From Prosopocoilus inquinatus (taxonomy: Eukaryota; Arthropoda; Insecta; Coleoptera; Lucanidae), in assembly GCA_036172665.1 (NCBI GenBank), contig CM069873.1:30744001-30808000 (forward strand): a DNA stretch of 64,000 nt. Direction: 5' to 3'. A program made the translations under genes and the position numbers. Positions 1 to 10,440 of the stretch are shown piece after piece. Positions within the stretch are counted from its first letter, which is position 1, and every line of letters begins with the position of its first letter. Under the pieces are notes generated by a model. It saw nothing but the letters and a program-made list of their open reading frames with translations. It was not told where the DNA came from and did no database searches.

Positions 1-450
1 AAAATAAATCGTTAAATTTATTAACTATGTAGAGCACAATAAGATGTCATTGATTCAAAGTATGAAAAATCTTCTAGGATTTGTCAAATTTATACTCTCT
101 ACAATATATGTAGTTATCCTGATCTTAGGTATCAATTCTCCAGAATATTTGCTCGAAATCTATGAATTGCATACTGATTTCTGTAACGTAGTAATGATAA
201 GAGAACAGAATTATACATTTTGTTCGATTAGCTGCAACAACGTGTGAATGCACTCGCTCTTGTTGCCGCCTCCTTCTAAATAAACCGAACAAAATATATA
301 ATTCCGTCCTGTAGCAATGAGAAAGACAAAGGAACAAAGGAAGAAACATTATCAATGACAGGAACGCACGCATATGTACACTCAAGTAATAAAAAGACGT
401 CTTCCCCATTACAACTTGTTTATTTACTTTTTATTTACTTTTATTCACTC

Positions 451-487
451 CTGACGAAGCTATAAATCTATAGCGAAACGTTGAATG
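451..487 (+). other. Hammerhead-like core motif, possibly a retroelement 3' remnant
   Basis: CTGACGA at 451-457 is followed by one extra A, a 6-bp stem (GCTATA / TATAGC, loop of four bases at 465-468) and GAAACG at 475-480. This resembles the CUGANGA - stem II - GAAA core of hammerhead ribozymes found in Penelope-like elements and retrozymes. The extra A next to stem II breaks the canonical core, and I could not identify flanking stem I or III partners. A degenerate copy of the same stretch occurs at 33826-33850. Function is unlikely; common ancestry of the two copies is plausible. Confidence 0.25.
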
Positions 488-949
488 CTTTTCCTTCATA
501 TTTCTGTCCGGTTCGATATTAAAAAACTTTGTACTTACAATTTTCATCGGACAAGAACAAACTTCAATTATAATATTATAATACTCGTCGATATCATTTT
601 CTCTCGCTCAAAAGTTGACACTTTCCTCACTCGTCCGACAATATACTATTTCCTCCTTAAACTGATTTCAGGGAATGATTTTTTAACTATTACTCCTGAA
701 ATACTTGCATGCTTCAGCAATAAATGAAAGTAATTGCTGATAATATTGAGATTTGCAAAGCAGATAAAATAAAAATTTTACTATAAATTATGCAAACAAT
801 TACTAAAAAGAATGCGTTGGTGAAACTACTATGATTCGACATGTGCTGTCTGAATATTCACATTTTGGATAATTTATTTAAAATTATATACTTTTAATTT
901 CATGTACAAGATTGTGATAAAGTAAAAGATTTTTTTATCTGTGGTGGTT

Positions 950-1216
950 GTCCAAAGGGGTCCTAAATCATGGACTTCTCAGAACCTCAGGAGCAGGAGT
1001 GTATTTTGTGTGCGTAAAGTATTCCATGAGCTTTGCTACTTCCATACCTCATCGCCGTTGAAGAGGAAGCAGTGTCGAATTTTCTCCCCAACACTGAAAA
1101 GTACCTCAAGTTGATTGAGTACCGACCAACCCCGAGAAATACCTCGAGCGCGGTGCGAACCCACGACATTACGATTGCAGGGCCAGTCCCTTACCACTTG
1201 GGCCGTTCAGACGTTT
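950..1216 (-). mobile_element. tRNA-derived SINE
   Basis: Read on the minus strand, the head has an RNA polymerase III A box (GGCCCAAGTGG, plus coordinates 1194-1204) and a B box (GGGTTCGCACC, 1152-1162) about 31 bp apart, as in a tRNA. It is followed by a non-tRNA body running down to about 950. The flanks and body do not fold as a full tRNA cloverleaf, so this is a SINE rather than a tRNA gene. The 3' end is approximate. Confidence 0.65.
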
Positions 1217-1665
1217 AAATTTAATATTTTCCAGACGATTCATTTTTTTGTTTTTAATTGTTGGGCTCCTCAATTTTGTATATATTTTTCTTCTTTGAGG
1301 AATATATTTACATATTTTTACTACAAATATTTCCCCAAAAAGGTAAAAAAATCAAATAAAAATTGATGAAGGGTGTTCTTTTACTGTGTGTAAATATTTA
1401 AACCTGCAATATATCAACGTAAATGGCAACGATTGAACTCATATATTCTTAACATAAATGCAATAGTTTTCGAGAAAAATGCAGTGGCAGATTTTTATTA
1501 AACCGTTCGAGCACTGCTGGCATAGCTTAAAGTGGAACGCGGGCGCTTCTTCAATTACGACAAGTTTCTATAATTATACAATAAAGGAATGTAAAAGATT
1601 GAAATTTAGAAACAATAGGCTATCGACTTTTAAGAATGAGCTAGCTGAATACTTCAACCTTTCAT

Positions 1666-1945
1666 TATTAATTTAATTAATCATAAAAGATATTTAATTA
1701 AATAAGAAAAAGTAGAAAGGAACTTGAAGAGATTAAGAAAGAAAAAACAAAGAAAATTTCAAAATAATAATAATTTCAAATACGTCCAATAAAACACTGA
1801 AATTAATGAAAAACAAAACATGATCGACTGGAAAGAACTTAACATCAAATTACATTATTTGATTTAATTAATCAGGAAAATGAAATAAAATAGTATAAAT
1901 AACAAAAAGCAACTTCAACAGATTAAGAAAAAAAAAACAATTTTT
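1666..1945. repeat. Diverged tandem duplication, period about 190 bp
   Basis: The stretch 1666-1760 (TTTAATTAATCA, then AACTTGAAGAGATTAAGAAAG) is repeated in diverged form at 1856-1945 (TTTAATTAATCA, then AACTTCAACAGATTAAGAAA). It is A-rich and non-coding. It could be an old MITE tail or a local duplication. Confidence 0.45.
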
Positions 1946-2624
1946 AAATTAACATAGAATTTTAAATTGTCGCTGTTGTTAGGAGATCCATTATTATAGA
2001 AGCGTATTTTCAAGAATCGTGCAGGCTGCGCTAGTGTTTCCAACGTGGTGCATTTTACTTTAGATTTGATGTATGTACTTAACAAGTATCCGGTGATAAA
2101 AATAAAACATTTCTTAAAATTTAAAAGTTTTAATGTATTTTTATAAAACGTCTAGTGTTAAACGGTTACCAATAGTTGACAACATTGACTGTGACATGAC
2201 AAGACGCACCGAATCGACCTGTCATAAATAAAAGCAAAGAAGAAAGACGGCATGAGGATGTACTACGACGCTCAACTTAAATGATACTCCTGCATGCAAA
2301 CCACACCCTTCAGGACGTTCAGCGTAATGGCTACGAAACTGTCAAAAGGTATCGTTTACGGTGAACATCGTTGTACCTCTAATTGAGAAACGTTCTTTTG
2401 TTGATTAGCAACATAATGATAATGATGTTGTTACCATAAATTAAAAATTTTACTCTATTGTTTTTGAATGACATTTATTAAAATAATAATAATGATGACA
2501 CAGTTGTTTTCTTCGTTTAATTCTTGCCCTGCAACTGCAACATAGTAATACGAATCTTTATTTCCTGAGGTCTCAGTGAATAGTGAATAGGACATGTCAA
2601 AAACAGTAAACATAGAATAAGTAC

Positions 2625-3139
2625 TAGTGTTGTCACAATACCGGTAATTTATTTTTAATGTTACCTTACCGGTAATGTTACCCTAATATCACCAATTACA
2701 ACTCAAGTGGCGACATCTTGCGCCGGAGTTAACAATTACACTTTTAACTAAAAATGCGATTTTTACTCAATTTTCTGATTAATTTGATACCTAATACGCA
2801 TTACATTTTTGATTTTTGTTAAAAATAAGGTGTACAATATTTAATACGATGGATTTCCACTAAATAAATTCATGTGTGAACAAAAGTCATTTTAAGTTAT
2901 GAAATATTTAGTTCCCTTTTTTAGTATTTACGTTTTTCCTAAATAATCAAAAATATTCCTTGACCATTTCTCTAACTGGTTGACTTAAATTTTGTAAGTA
3001 TGTAATTCGAAATTACGTTATTACGTTATATTATCTTCACGACAGAGATAACAAACGGTAATAAATGAATGTTACCTTACCGGTAACATCAGAAATTTAC
3101 CGTAAAGTAACGTGGTAATTTTAGCGACTCACAACACTA
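2625..3139. mobile_element. hAT-type MITE with exact 8-bp target duplication
   Basis: The 515-bp element starts TAGTGTTGT and ends ACAACACTA, a 9-bp terminal inverted repeat. It is flanked on both sides by ATAAGTAC (2617-2624 and 3140-3147), an exact 8-bp duplication, as produced by hAT transposases. Internally it repeats the motif TTACCTTACCGGTAA and its variants near both ends as subterminal repeats. No transposase is encoded, so it is non-autonomous. Confidence 0.9.
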
Positions 3140-3834
3140 ATAAGTACAGAAGTACATAGTCAAATAGCCTCTAATCCACTCTAATCCACTAATCCAAGGA
3201 TTCGACAAGACATGCACCCTTGCGCCATTGTTTCAGTTGACGAGACTTTCTTTTGGAAATTAAGGCATACTTCTCATTTACTTATTTCATCAACTGAAAT
3301 TTTTAATACTCCTGTTTTTTTGTGGTAATCTGCAACTTTTCACTCTCCAAAGATAACGGTATTTCTTGCAAAATAAAAAAAATACTTTCAGTTGATAGTT
3401 CGGTAACTGTGATTTCCCCTTGGTTCCCAATGATTTTGATTTATTTATATTTTGGTGACTGAGGACCGTTTTGACGAAATTCTTTTAGTTTCCATTAGGT
3501 CCAAATTAAGCAAATGGATAAATATAGATTAACATGAAGAATTCAGCGGTTAATGTCAATCTGCTTTGTTTTCCAGTTGCCACGTCAGGAATTCATTGAG
3601 GCTACTGCTACTCCTTAGTGCTGTTAATCAGTCGTAATTAACTCATTGTAATGCCTAGGATTAGTTCTATTCGAAAGAAAATTTGTGAGCCATTCAATCG
3701 GAAGTCGTAAAGAAGGTGCGAAAAATAGAAAGAACAAAAATAATGATGAAATTCAAGTAAATACTCGCTTTATAAATTGCTAGAATTAAAGTAACCTTCT
3801 AGCGATTATTCTGAAAACTCATGATTGCATTCCA

Positions 3835-4084
3835 TATAGGGTGGTGCATTGTTGAACCTATCATAGGAAATCCTCTGTTAATTTAAAGGTGCTCGAATAT
3901 AGACTTTCCTAATTATTTTGCAGCAAAATTCCGTTTAGATTTTTCAAAGTGCTGTTTAGGATGAATTTGTCTACGCTGTTTGAGAATTTTTTTATTTGCT
4001 CAGTTTCAAGATGTTAATTTATTGAACGCTTTCAAATTAACATAAGATTTCCTATGTGGCGTTCATCAATGCAGCACCCTGTAT
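3835..4084. mobile_element. Short foldback MITE (TATACAGGGTG-type ends)
   Basis: The two ends are inverted copies over about 50 bp: left TATAGGGTGGTGCATTGTTG, right (reversed) TATACAGGGTGCTGCATTG, then both continue ATAGGAAATC and TGTTAATTT. The interior (AATTTAAAGGTGCTCGAATA onward) is clearly related to the element at 37104-37660. There is no coding content. Confidence 0.75.
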
Positions 4085-5023
4085 ACTACCTGTAAACAGA
4101 TTTTCCGTTTGCGTAATGGTCAAAATAATATATTCGATTACATGGATTACGTGTGAATTAGCATAATTTCTGGTAGCCACCTACCGACGAAGTTATTTAT
4201 TTTAACTATTATCTCTGAAACTCATGAGAGATTTCTTTTGTTTTCAGTTATTAACACAATTCGACTATTTATTTCAATACCATCCTGTATACAAGGTGAG
4301 CTTTTTCGATGTTAAGCAAGGGGATCTTGGAAACTAGCAGAGCTAGAGGGATGGTTAAATGGGAAAAGATTTCTAGTTTTAGGTGGTCAGTTTAATGCAG
4401 CTTTTGTTTATAACTGAAAGTTCATGGTTGCGTAGATATTTCGAAAAAAACTGAATTTTTACAATTTCGTTAAATGCAAATAGCTCGGTTATTCTTGATT
4501 TTAGAGAAAAGTTGTAAAGGCAAAAGTTGTACTGAATTATGTTCTTAATTAAATAGTCCAACTAAATTTTCCATATAAATTCCTATCTTCGAGTTATGAC
4601 ATAAACTTCGTTTTTTTCAATGGAAACCCTAGTAAGCAATGATTGAAAAAAAATGGCATTTTTTTACCTTTTCAACGATATGTCACTCGATATGTTTATT
4701 TTAAAAAATAACGGAGATTCGGCAGTTTTTCTCTTTCGAAATTGTTAATATGGCTGGCCATGGAAACAACTGTTAATTGACAAATGCAATTATATCACCT
4801 TGAAGTTTACTACCACCAATGTTCACTTGATAAGTGCGGGTTGTCATTGAAATGAATTTTTCTAATCAAAATGATCAAGTGTTACATTCAGTGTCAAAAA
4901 TATGCTATCCAAACTGCACAAAAATATTTTGACTGATATTTTGATAATCGCCAGCCTTCACTGCTAAAAGATTGTATGACAATTTGAGAGAATATGTAAA
5001 CCAATCAGGATCAGAACCAACTC

Positions 5024-5201
5024 CAGTGGCGGTTCGTTCGGGATCGGCAAGGTGGGCAATGCCCATCCTGTCCTATTGAAGTTGCATATGTCGGCTCCAT
5101 GTTGGGACAGCCCTGAAAAACAGATTTATTTCTAAAATGCAGCTATCTTTCCCTTTTGCAGTTGTTGCCCAACCGTAGTAAATCACTGCGAGCCGCCACT
5201 G
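5024..5201. mobile_element. hAT-type MITE nested in the 4.3-5.9 kb foldback
   Basis: The 178-bp element has terminal inverted repeats CAGTGGCGGTTCG and CAGTGGCGGCTCG (12 of 13 identical). It is flanked by exact 8-bp copies of ACCAACTC (5016-5023 and 5202-5209), the hAT signature. It is too short to encode a protein. Confidence 0.92.
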
Positions 5202-5608
5202 ACCAACTCAATTAACTTCGACCCGACAAATTGAAACGGATGTAGGAACATCACAACGCACGAACCAGGCTTATAAACTGTGACCTGTTTAATACAATAC
5301 ACAACAAGCATGGGTTTAGTGCGGTATAATTGGATGAACAATTTTTAATGGTACGTCATTGGTGACCGCTGTCTTCAATTTTTACAAATGATTTTGAAAA
5401 TTTGTTGGACGAATTAAATTGGGGAGCTAGAAAAGATAAACTCTATTCGAAGATTGTGTACGACAATAGAAGACTTGAGAGAAGGTGTACTAGTAGCTTT
5501 TGTCACTTTGACAGACGTTCTACTAGAAAGTAGTCAATTCACTATGCTTTGACAGCAAGCATGGCCGTCTTGCTTAGGTTGACTTATTATGCAACAAACC
5601 CGCTTCAA

Positions 5609-5672
5609 TTTGTCTATCCTACTGCAATGTCAGGCCAAAAAGCGATCGTAGGATGTTGCTGTTTTACCTATA
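5609..5672. repeat. Dispersed repeat shared with 23151-23213
   Basis: TTTGTCTATCCTACTGCAAT followed by GTCAGG(C/T)CAAAAAGCGAT is nearly identical at both loci and in the same orientation. The second copy is a fragment of the same transposon family that forms the 4.3-5.9 kb foldback. Confidence 0.7.
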
Positions 5673-7549
5673 CAAATAAACATTTGTTTCCATGGTCAAC
5701 CATATTAACAATTTCGAAACAACTTTTCTCTAAAATCAAGAATAACCAAGCTATTTGCATTTAACGAAATTGTAAAGAATCAGTTTTTTCGAAATATCTA
5801 ACCAGCTATGAATTGACCACCTAAAACTACAAATCTTTCCCCATTTAATCTTCTCTGTAGATCTGCTAGTTTCCAAGATCCCCATGATAAACATCGAGAA
5901 AAACTCACCCTGTATGTACCTACGGAGGGATGCATGATTACGCATTTTCACTCTTTTTTATTATGAGGGAAAGAGGTAGAATAAAAATAAGAAAGCTGTA
6001 ATAAAGCTTTTACTACTGTGTATATTTACGTACATTACGTACACTCAATTCAAAAAATATTGTCAGCCCAACAAAATGTAAATGTGTATATTAGTATCCA
6101 TTCTGGTCACCATAACAAGCAGTTGGTCAAGCAAACATGGATAAGAATTCGGTATCTGTCCGATTGTTAGCCTATTTGTTATAGTGCTCAAACGTGATTA
6201 GATCACAACTTAACTTCTTGCTGATATTGCTTTTTGTTCTGGTTTTAATAAGAAAGAAAGAAAGAATTCATGCAATCTTCTTAAAATCAATTTTTAATTT
6301 AAATTCGAACCCTTCTATTTTAATTAAAGACGTTCGGAGTCTGTTTTCCGCAAATGCAAATGCATTGCTCCTTGAGCGCAGACAACATCAGATCTTGCAA
6401 CTCAGTTTCTAAGTTCGATTTAATTATTGTGAAACAATTGAGGTAACACACAATGATCTTGAAGTTTGCATTCAAAGAGACTGAACTAAATCAATTCCGG
6501 TATTTCTAACTTTGCAGCATCTAAAACGAGGAGTGCCACTAAAAGGGCCTTCTCATTACATGTATACTTTGCAGATTCGTGCTTTGTTGTGCATCTCATT
6601 GATCACTAATTGACAGTGAGTGAGTGCTGCACAATTATGTCGGAAATTTGCTCATTGTAGGTATTTGCAGTTCAACACATTATTTTTCTTTTCTGATTGA
6701 ATAAAATACAAATAAACAAACATGATTGAATCTGTCGAGTAATTTTCTGGGGCGAAGTATAAGAAAAAAAATCGGGAAACAATAGAGTCACAACCTCCGA
6801 TTTTTAATTTACGACGGAAAAAATATTGCCTTTCAATTCGGGCTGTCGCAATAAAGATCGACATCAATAAAGTAAATAAAATATTAGTGGAAATAAAATC
6901 TTTCAAATGTCGCAATAAAATAAAACAAGATAATAGCGGTTCGGCCTTTAAGAGGAGAAGTTTTATTCAGGTTGCAGCAGCCAAAGATTGGCGAATGCCT
7001 TTCGAGGCAAACTAAAGGGTCTGAAGGATAATTACCAATTTAAGAGAGGAAACGTGCTCACGAGAATCGTTGGGTTCACCGATAATGCAATTCTGTTATT
7101 GAATTTCATACCAATCTAGTTCGGGAAGGTCGTTTGAAATCGCTGGATTATGAAATTAATAATATTTAATAACAATTATCTCTATTTAGAAGATTGGATT
7201 CGTATAAATTTATTTTACAGGTGTTGTATGTCCTGTGGATCCCTTAAAAACATTTGTTTCAAAGTTTCTTTAATTATTACTAGGAGTATTATATTTCTTG
7301 GAACAAAAAGTAATGTTTTTTTTTTTACAAATACTGGTACACTAATTAATAAACAAAATCACAATATTGTTATTAGTATTACATTTTTTTATAGATTTTA
7401 AGTAAAAATCTCTGCTGTGGCAATAGATACAAAATACTTCTATAGACCTTTTTATAAAAGAACTATATGACATAATCAAAACAATAGTTAATAAATAATC
7501 ATCGATGAAAGAATGTGTTGAATAAAACAAGTAAACGTATATAATTATA

Positions 7550-7910
7550 CAGTGTGTCCATGGTTAGGTGACACAAGAGGTATAAATGATAAGAATTGTT
7601 TAGATATCTAGTTTTACAGAGTTAATCCCGACTTGCTTAAAATGAAATGGAAATGACAAATACGTCAAATTTGTTGTGTCCTTCTGTTTATGTACTTGAT
7701 CCGATTAAAAAAATATCAGAGATTCTTTCAAAGCCGAAAACTGTAGAAATTTGTGAATGTAACTGCTAAATGACTATATGCAGGAAAAGTAAGATGAAAA
7801 TTAAGATTTTAAAATACTACAACAATTGTTGTAAAGAATAAAATTTTCTTAGAAATCAGCAATAAAGAAGTGTTTCCTCTTGTTTCACCGATGTATCTGT
7901 GGACACACTG
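7550..7910. mobile_element. MITE with TA duplication, possibly mariner-like
   Basis: The 361-bp element begins CAGTGTGTCCA and ends with its exact inverse TGGACACACTG. TA dinucleotides flank both ends (7548-7549 and 7911-7912), consistent with the Tc1/mariner superfamily. The inverted homology continues weakly inward (ACAAGAGG). There is no coding sequence. Confidence 0.8.
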
Positions 7911-7916
7911 TATGTA

Positions 7917-8926
7917 TATACCGGGTGGAAAGTTTCAAACCCGAACATAGCAAAGTTGCATTGTGAACTACGTTTTTGTAGATTACTTCTCGCCATTTAA
8001 AGATACAAAAATGGTAATGGTATTAAATGAAAGATAAAATGAAGCCCAATGTTATCGTATTAAAATTATTCCTATTGTGTTAATACTTTTGAAATAGAAA
8101 TTAAATTTTTAAATTTCAAATGAAAAATGTAGTCGCCTTAGTATGTCAGATTTGAAGTTTGCAATTCAATAACCAGAATTTTATACAATACGCTTCTTAT
8201 TCAAAATATTCAAAATTCCATTCATCTGTGTACTGACGATGAAAAACTGTTAGGATTTATTTCTTTGCTCCTCCATTGCTTCACAAAATACTTTGCTACT
8301 ATTCTTTTTAATTTCAGTACAATGTTGATGGCAACTGAATTTGTGGAGTTGATGTGTTTTTTTTTAATATTCCATACAATTGCGTGTTACTTATTCTTGA
8401 ACAGTGTGAAACTTATTTTTAATTCTTAGTACAATTGAAATTAAAACTGATTTAGCATCGACATGTGTCGATATTGATTGCCCATGGCAACATTTCAAGT
8501 TTATTGATAGTATTAGAAACAATAGTATTTTTGTGTGCAATGACGTAGAATACAATTATCATTCTAATAAAGAAAGAATTGTTGTAACTTAAACGACAAG
8601 AGAACCTACCTGCTATTTGCTCTGTACAATAATTCATAATATTTTTTGACTGACGCATAAATTATTTTCCATTAATTGAAATAACTGAAAGTTTCAAATC
8701 TGACATAGGCGACTAAATTTTTCGTTTAAAATTTGAAAATTTTATTTATATTCCGAAAGTATTAAAATTAGGAATAATTTTAACACCATAATATTGTCCA
8801 TAATTTTCTCTTTTCTTTAATACCATTGCCATTTTTGTATCTTCAAATGGCGATCAGCAATTCACAAAAACATAGTTTTCAATACAAGTTTGCTATGTTG
8901 GGGTTTGAAACTTTCCATCCGGTATA
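7917..8926. mobile_element. Foldback element with about 270-bp arms, TATACCGGGTG ends
   Basis: The left arm (7917-8180) and right arm (8665-8926) are inverted copies. The ends are TATACCGG(G/A)TGGAAAG, followed by TTTCAAACCC, a stretch with CCATTTGAAGATACAAAAATG, and AGTCGCC(T/T)A. The element starts six bases after the preceding MITE, so two elements stand back to back. The frames inside are not recognisable proteins. Confidence 0.82.
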
Positions 8927-9590
8927 ACATTTTCAGATTACCTATAGTAATGGTTTGTTGCCTCTTATTTATAACTATGTGCGTTGGACAATAAATTCAA
9001 AGACATAATCTGAATTTATTATCAAATATAGTACGTGTGCGCGCCTATAAAATATTATTACACCAAAAATATTGCACAAATTGTAAATATTATAAATTAA
9101 TAATTTCGAAATATAATTTCCAGCGGCCGATTGTTGACATAATACCGGCAAATATTGACATTAAATAAATTACGTTTTTGGCCACTGAAACCACCTGTTA
9201 CTTTGATATTAAAATTTAATTTGTGTAAAGAGGTAACAGATATGTACGTTCGCCACTGAATAATATTAATCAAAGATTAATTTAAAACAGACATATTAAC
9301 TGTGGCAAGCTAATGATGTACAGTCAAACAGATTTGTAAAGATGCATTTTTAGAAATCGGTTGAATATTGAAAATTGGGCGTACATCCAATGCAACAAGT
9401 ATTTTAATTGCTGATAAATAGGTAATTTTCGTCGTTTCGAAAAATTGCTGATAAATATTTTTAATCGTTTCGAAATACATATTCTTCTTTAAAACAAATA
9501 TATTCAGTATCTTTGCTAAAAACCAAACCAACTTAAAATCGCAGCTAATTTGCTTTAGGATTGCGCTGATTCTCAGATTGTCCAGGGTCG

Positions 9591-9686
9591 GCCTAGAATC
9601 GTCAGGAGTATGCACACAACAAAAAGGCTTAATTTTTTATTGCTTTGCGCATGCTCCTGACGGGTCTAGGATTGTTTGTTGTGTGA
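9591..9686. repeat. Imperfect hairpin repeat
   Basis: The stretch 9591-9613 (GCCTAGAATCGTCAGGAG...) is inverted at 9649-9670 (CTCCTGACGGGTCTAGG). The motif CACACAACAAA also occurs at about 9612-9623 and, inverted, at about 9675-9686. It is probably a rearranged MITE remnant. Confidence 0.5.
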
Positions 9687-9745
9687 AAACCAAAACAAAC
9701 ATTTTGTTAAACGTGTTACCAGAGTAGAAATAATTTTTATAATGG

Positions 9746-9946
9746 GTGTACAAGAAGTTTTCCCATCTAGAGTGTTGCTGTAATTTTTTTGGCATGTTAA
9801 CACATCTGCGAAATCAATTAATAACATTTTGCGAAATGTGAAGTATTGGTGATGTTTGTTTACTTGACTTTTTTGAGTTCAAATCAAGTAAGGAACGTGC
9901 CAAAAAATTACAGTAACACACTACTTGAGAACATTTTTTGTATACT
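9746..9946. mobile_element. Short inverted-repeat MITE
   Basis: The two ends are inverted over about 55 bp. Shared parts are TACAAGAAG/TACAAAAAA, (T/A)GTGTTGCTGTAATTTTTTT and GGCA(T/C)GTT. About 90 bp lie between the arms. There is no clear target duplication and no coding sequence. Confidence 0.65.
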
Positions 9947-9983
9947 TTATTTATATACCATGATTTCTTTTTACATTTAACAT

Positions 9984-10440
9984 ACCGGGTGTCGCGCGAT
10001 GTAATGTCACCACTTCACCCACGTGAATATCAATTCAAACTGAGTAGAAAACTCTACTAAAGTTTTGTTCTAAAGTAAACCGTTTCAGAAATATTTTAAT
10101 GTTTAATGTTCAATTTTCTATTTTAAATTTCTCTTAATCTTTCTCCGTTTACCTTATAATCAATTTAAATTTAAAAAAAAGAACTACAAAAGCAATCCAT
10201 TTTTTAAGAATACGACGTACTTTTTGAGATAATCAAATAAAATTAGCATTAGCAGTGTTGATGTTTTCACACAACAAAAATTACAAAACATGTCGTATTC
10301 TTGAAAACCGGTTTGTTTATTAGTTTTTTTTATTTGAGTTGGTTATTAGGTACACGGAGAAACGATTAGGTGAAATCTAAATTAAAAAAAAAATTAAAAA
10401 TTGAACATTAAACACTTACTATTTGTGAAACGGTTTACCG
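9984..10440. mobile_element. Foldback MITE with one intact TACCGGGTG end
   Basis: Its inverted arms are 10073-10230 and 10275-10440, sharing AAACCGTTTCA, TGTTTAATGTTCAATTTT, TTTCTCCGT and AAGAATACGACRT. On the left, 9984-10072 adds an end of the TACCGGGTGTCGCGCGATGT type. The matching outer part is missing on the right, so the element looks truncated. Confidence 0.65.

Larger units (their letters stand above)
4288..5916. mobile_element. Foldback element of 1.6 kb with about 240-bp inverted arms
   Basis: The left arm (about 4288-4525) and right arm (about 5690-5916) are inverted copies. They share GGGGATCTTGGAAACTAGCAG, AGTTTTAGGTGGTCA, the stretch around AATTTCGTTAAATGCAAATAG and TCTTGATTTTAGAGAAAAGTTG. 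Both ends are TACA(A/G)GGTGAG. A further shared inverted piece lies near 4735. Internal frames are full of stops and no transposase was recognised. A hAT MITE sits inside it, so the foldback is the older insertion. Confidence 0.8.

Noticed and set aside
1150..1210. Possible tRNA gene on the minus strand
   Set aside because: A and B boxes are present but the acceptor stem does not pair and a non-tRNA body follows, so it is a SINE head.
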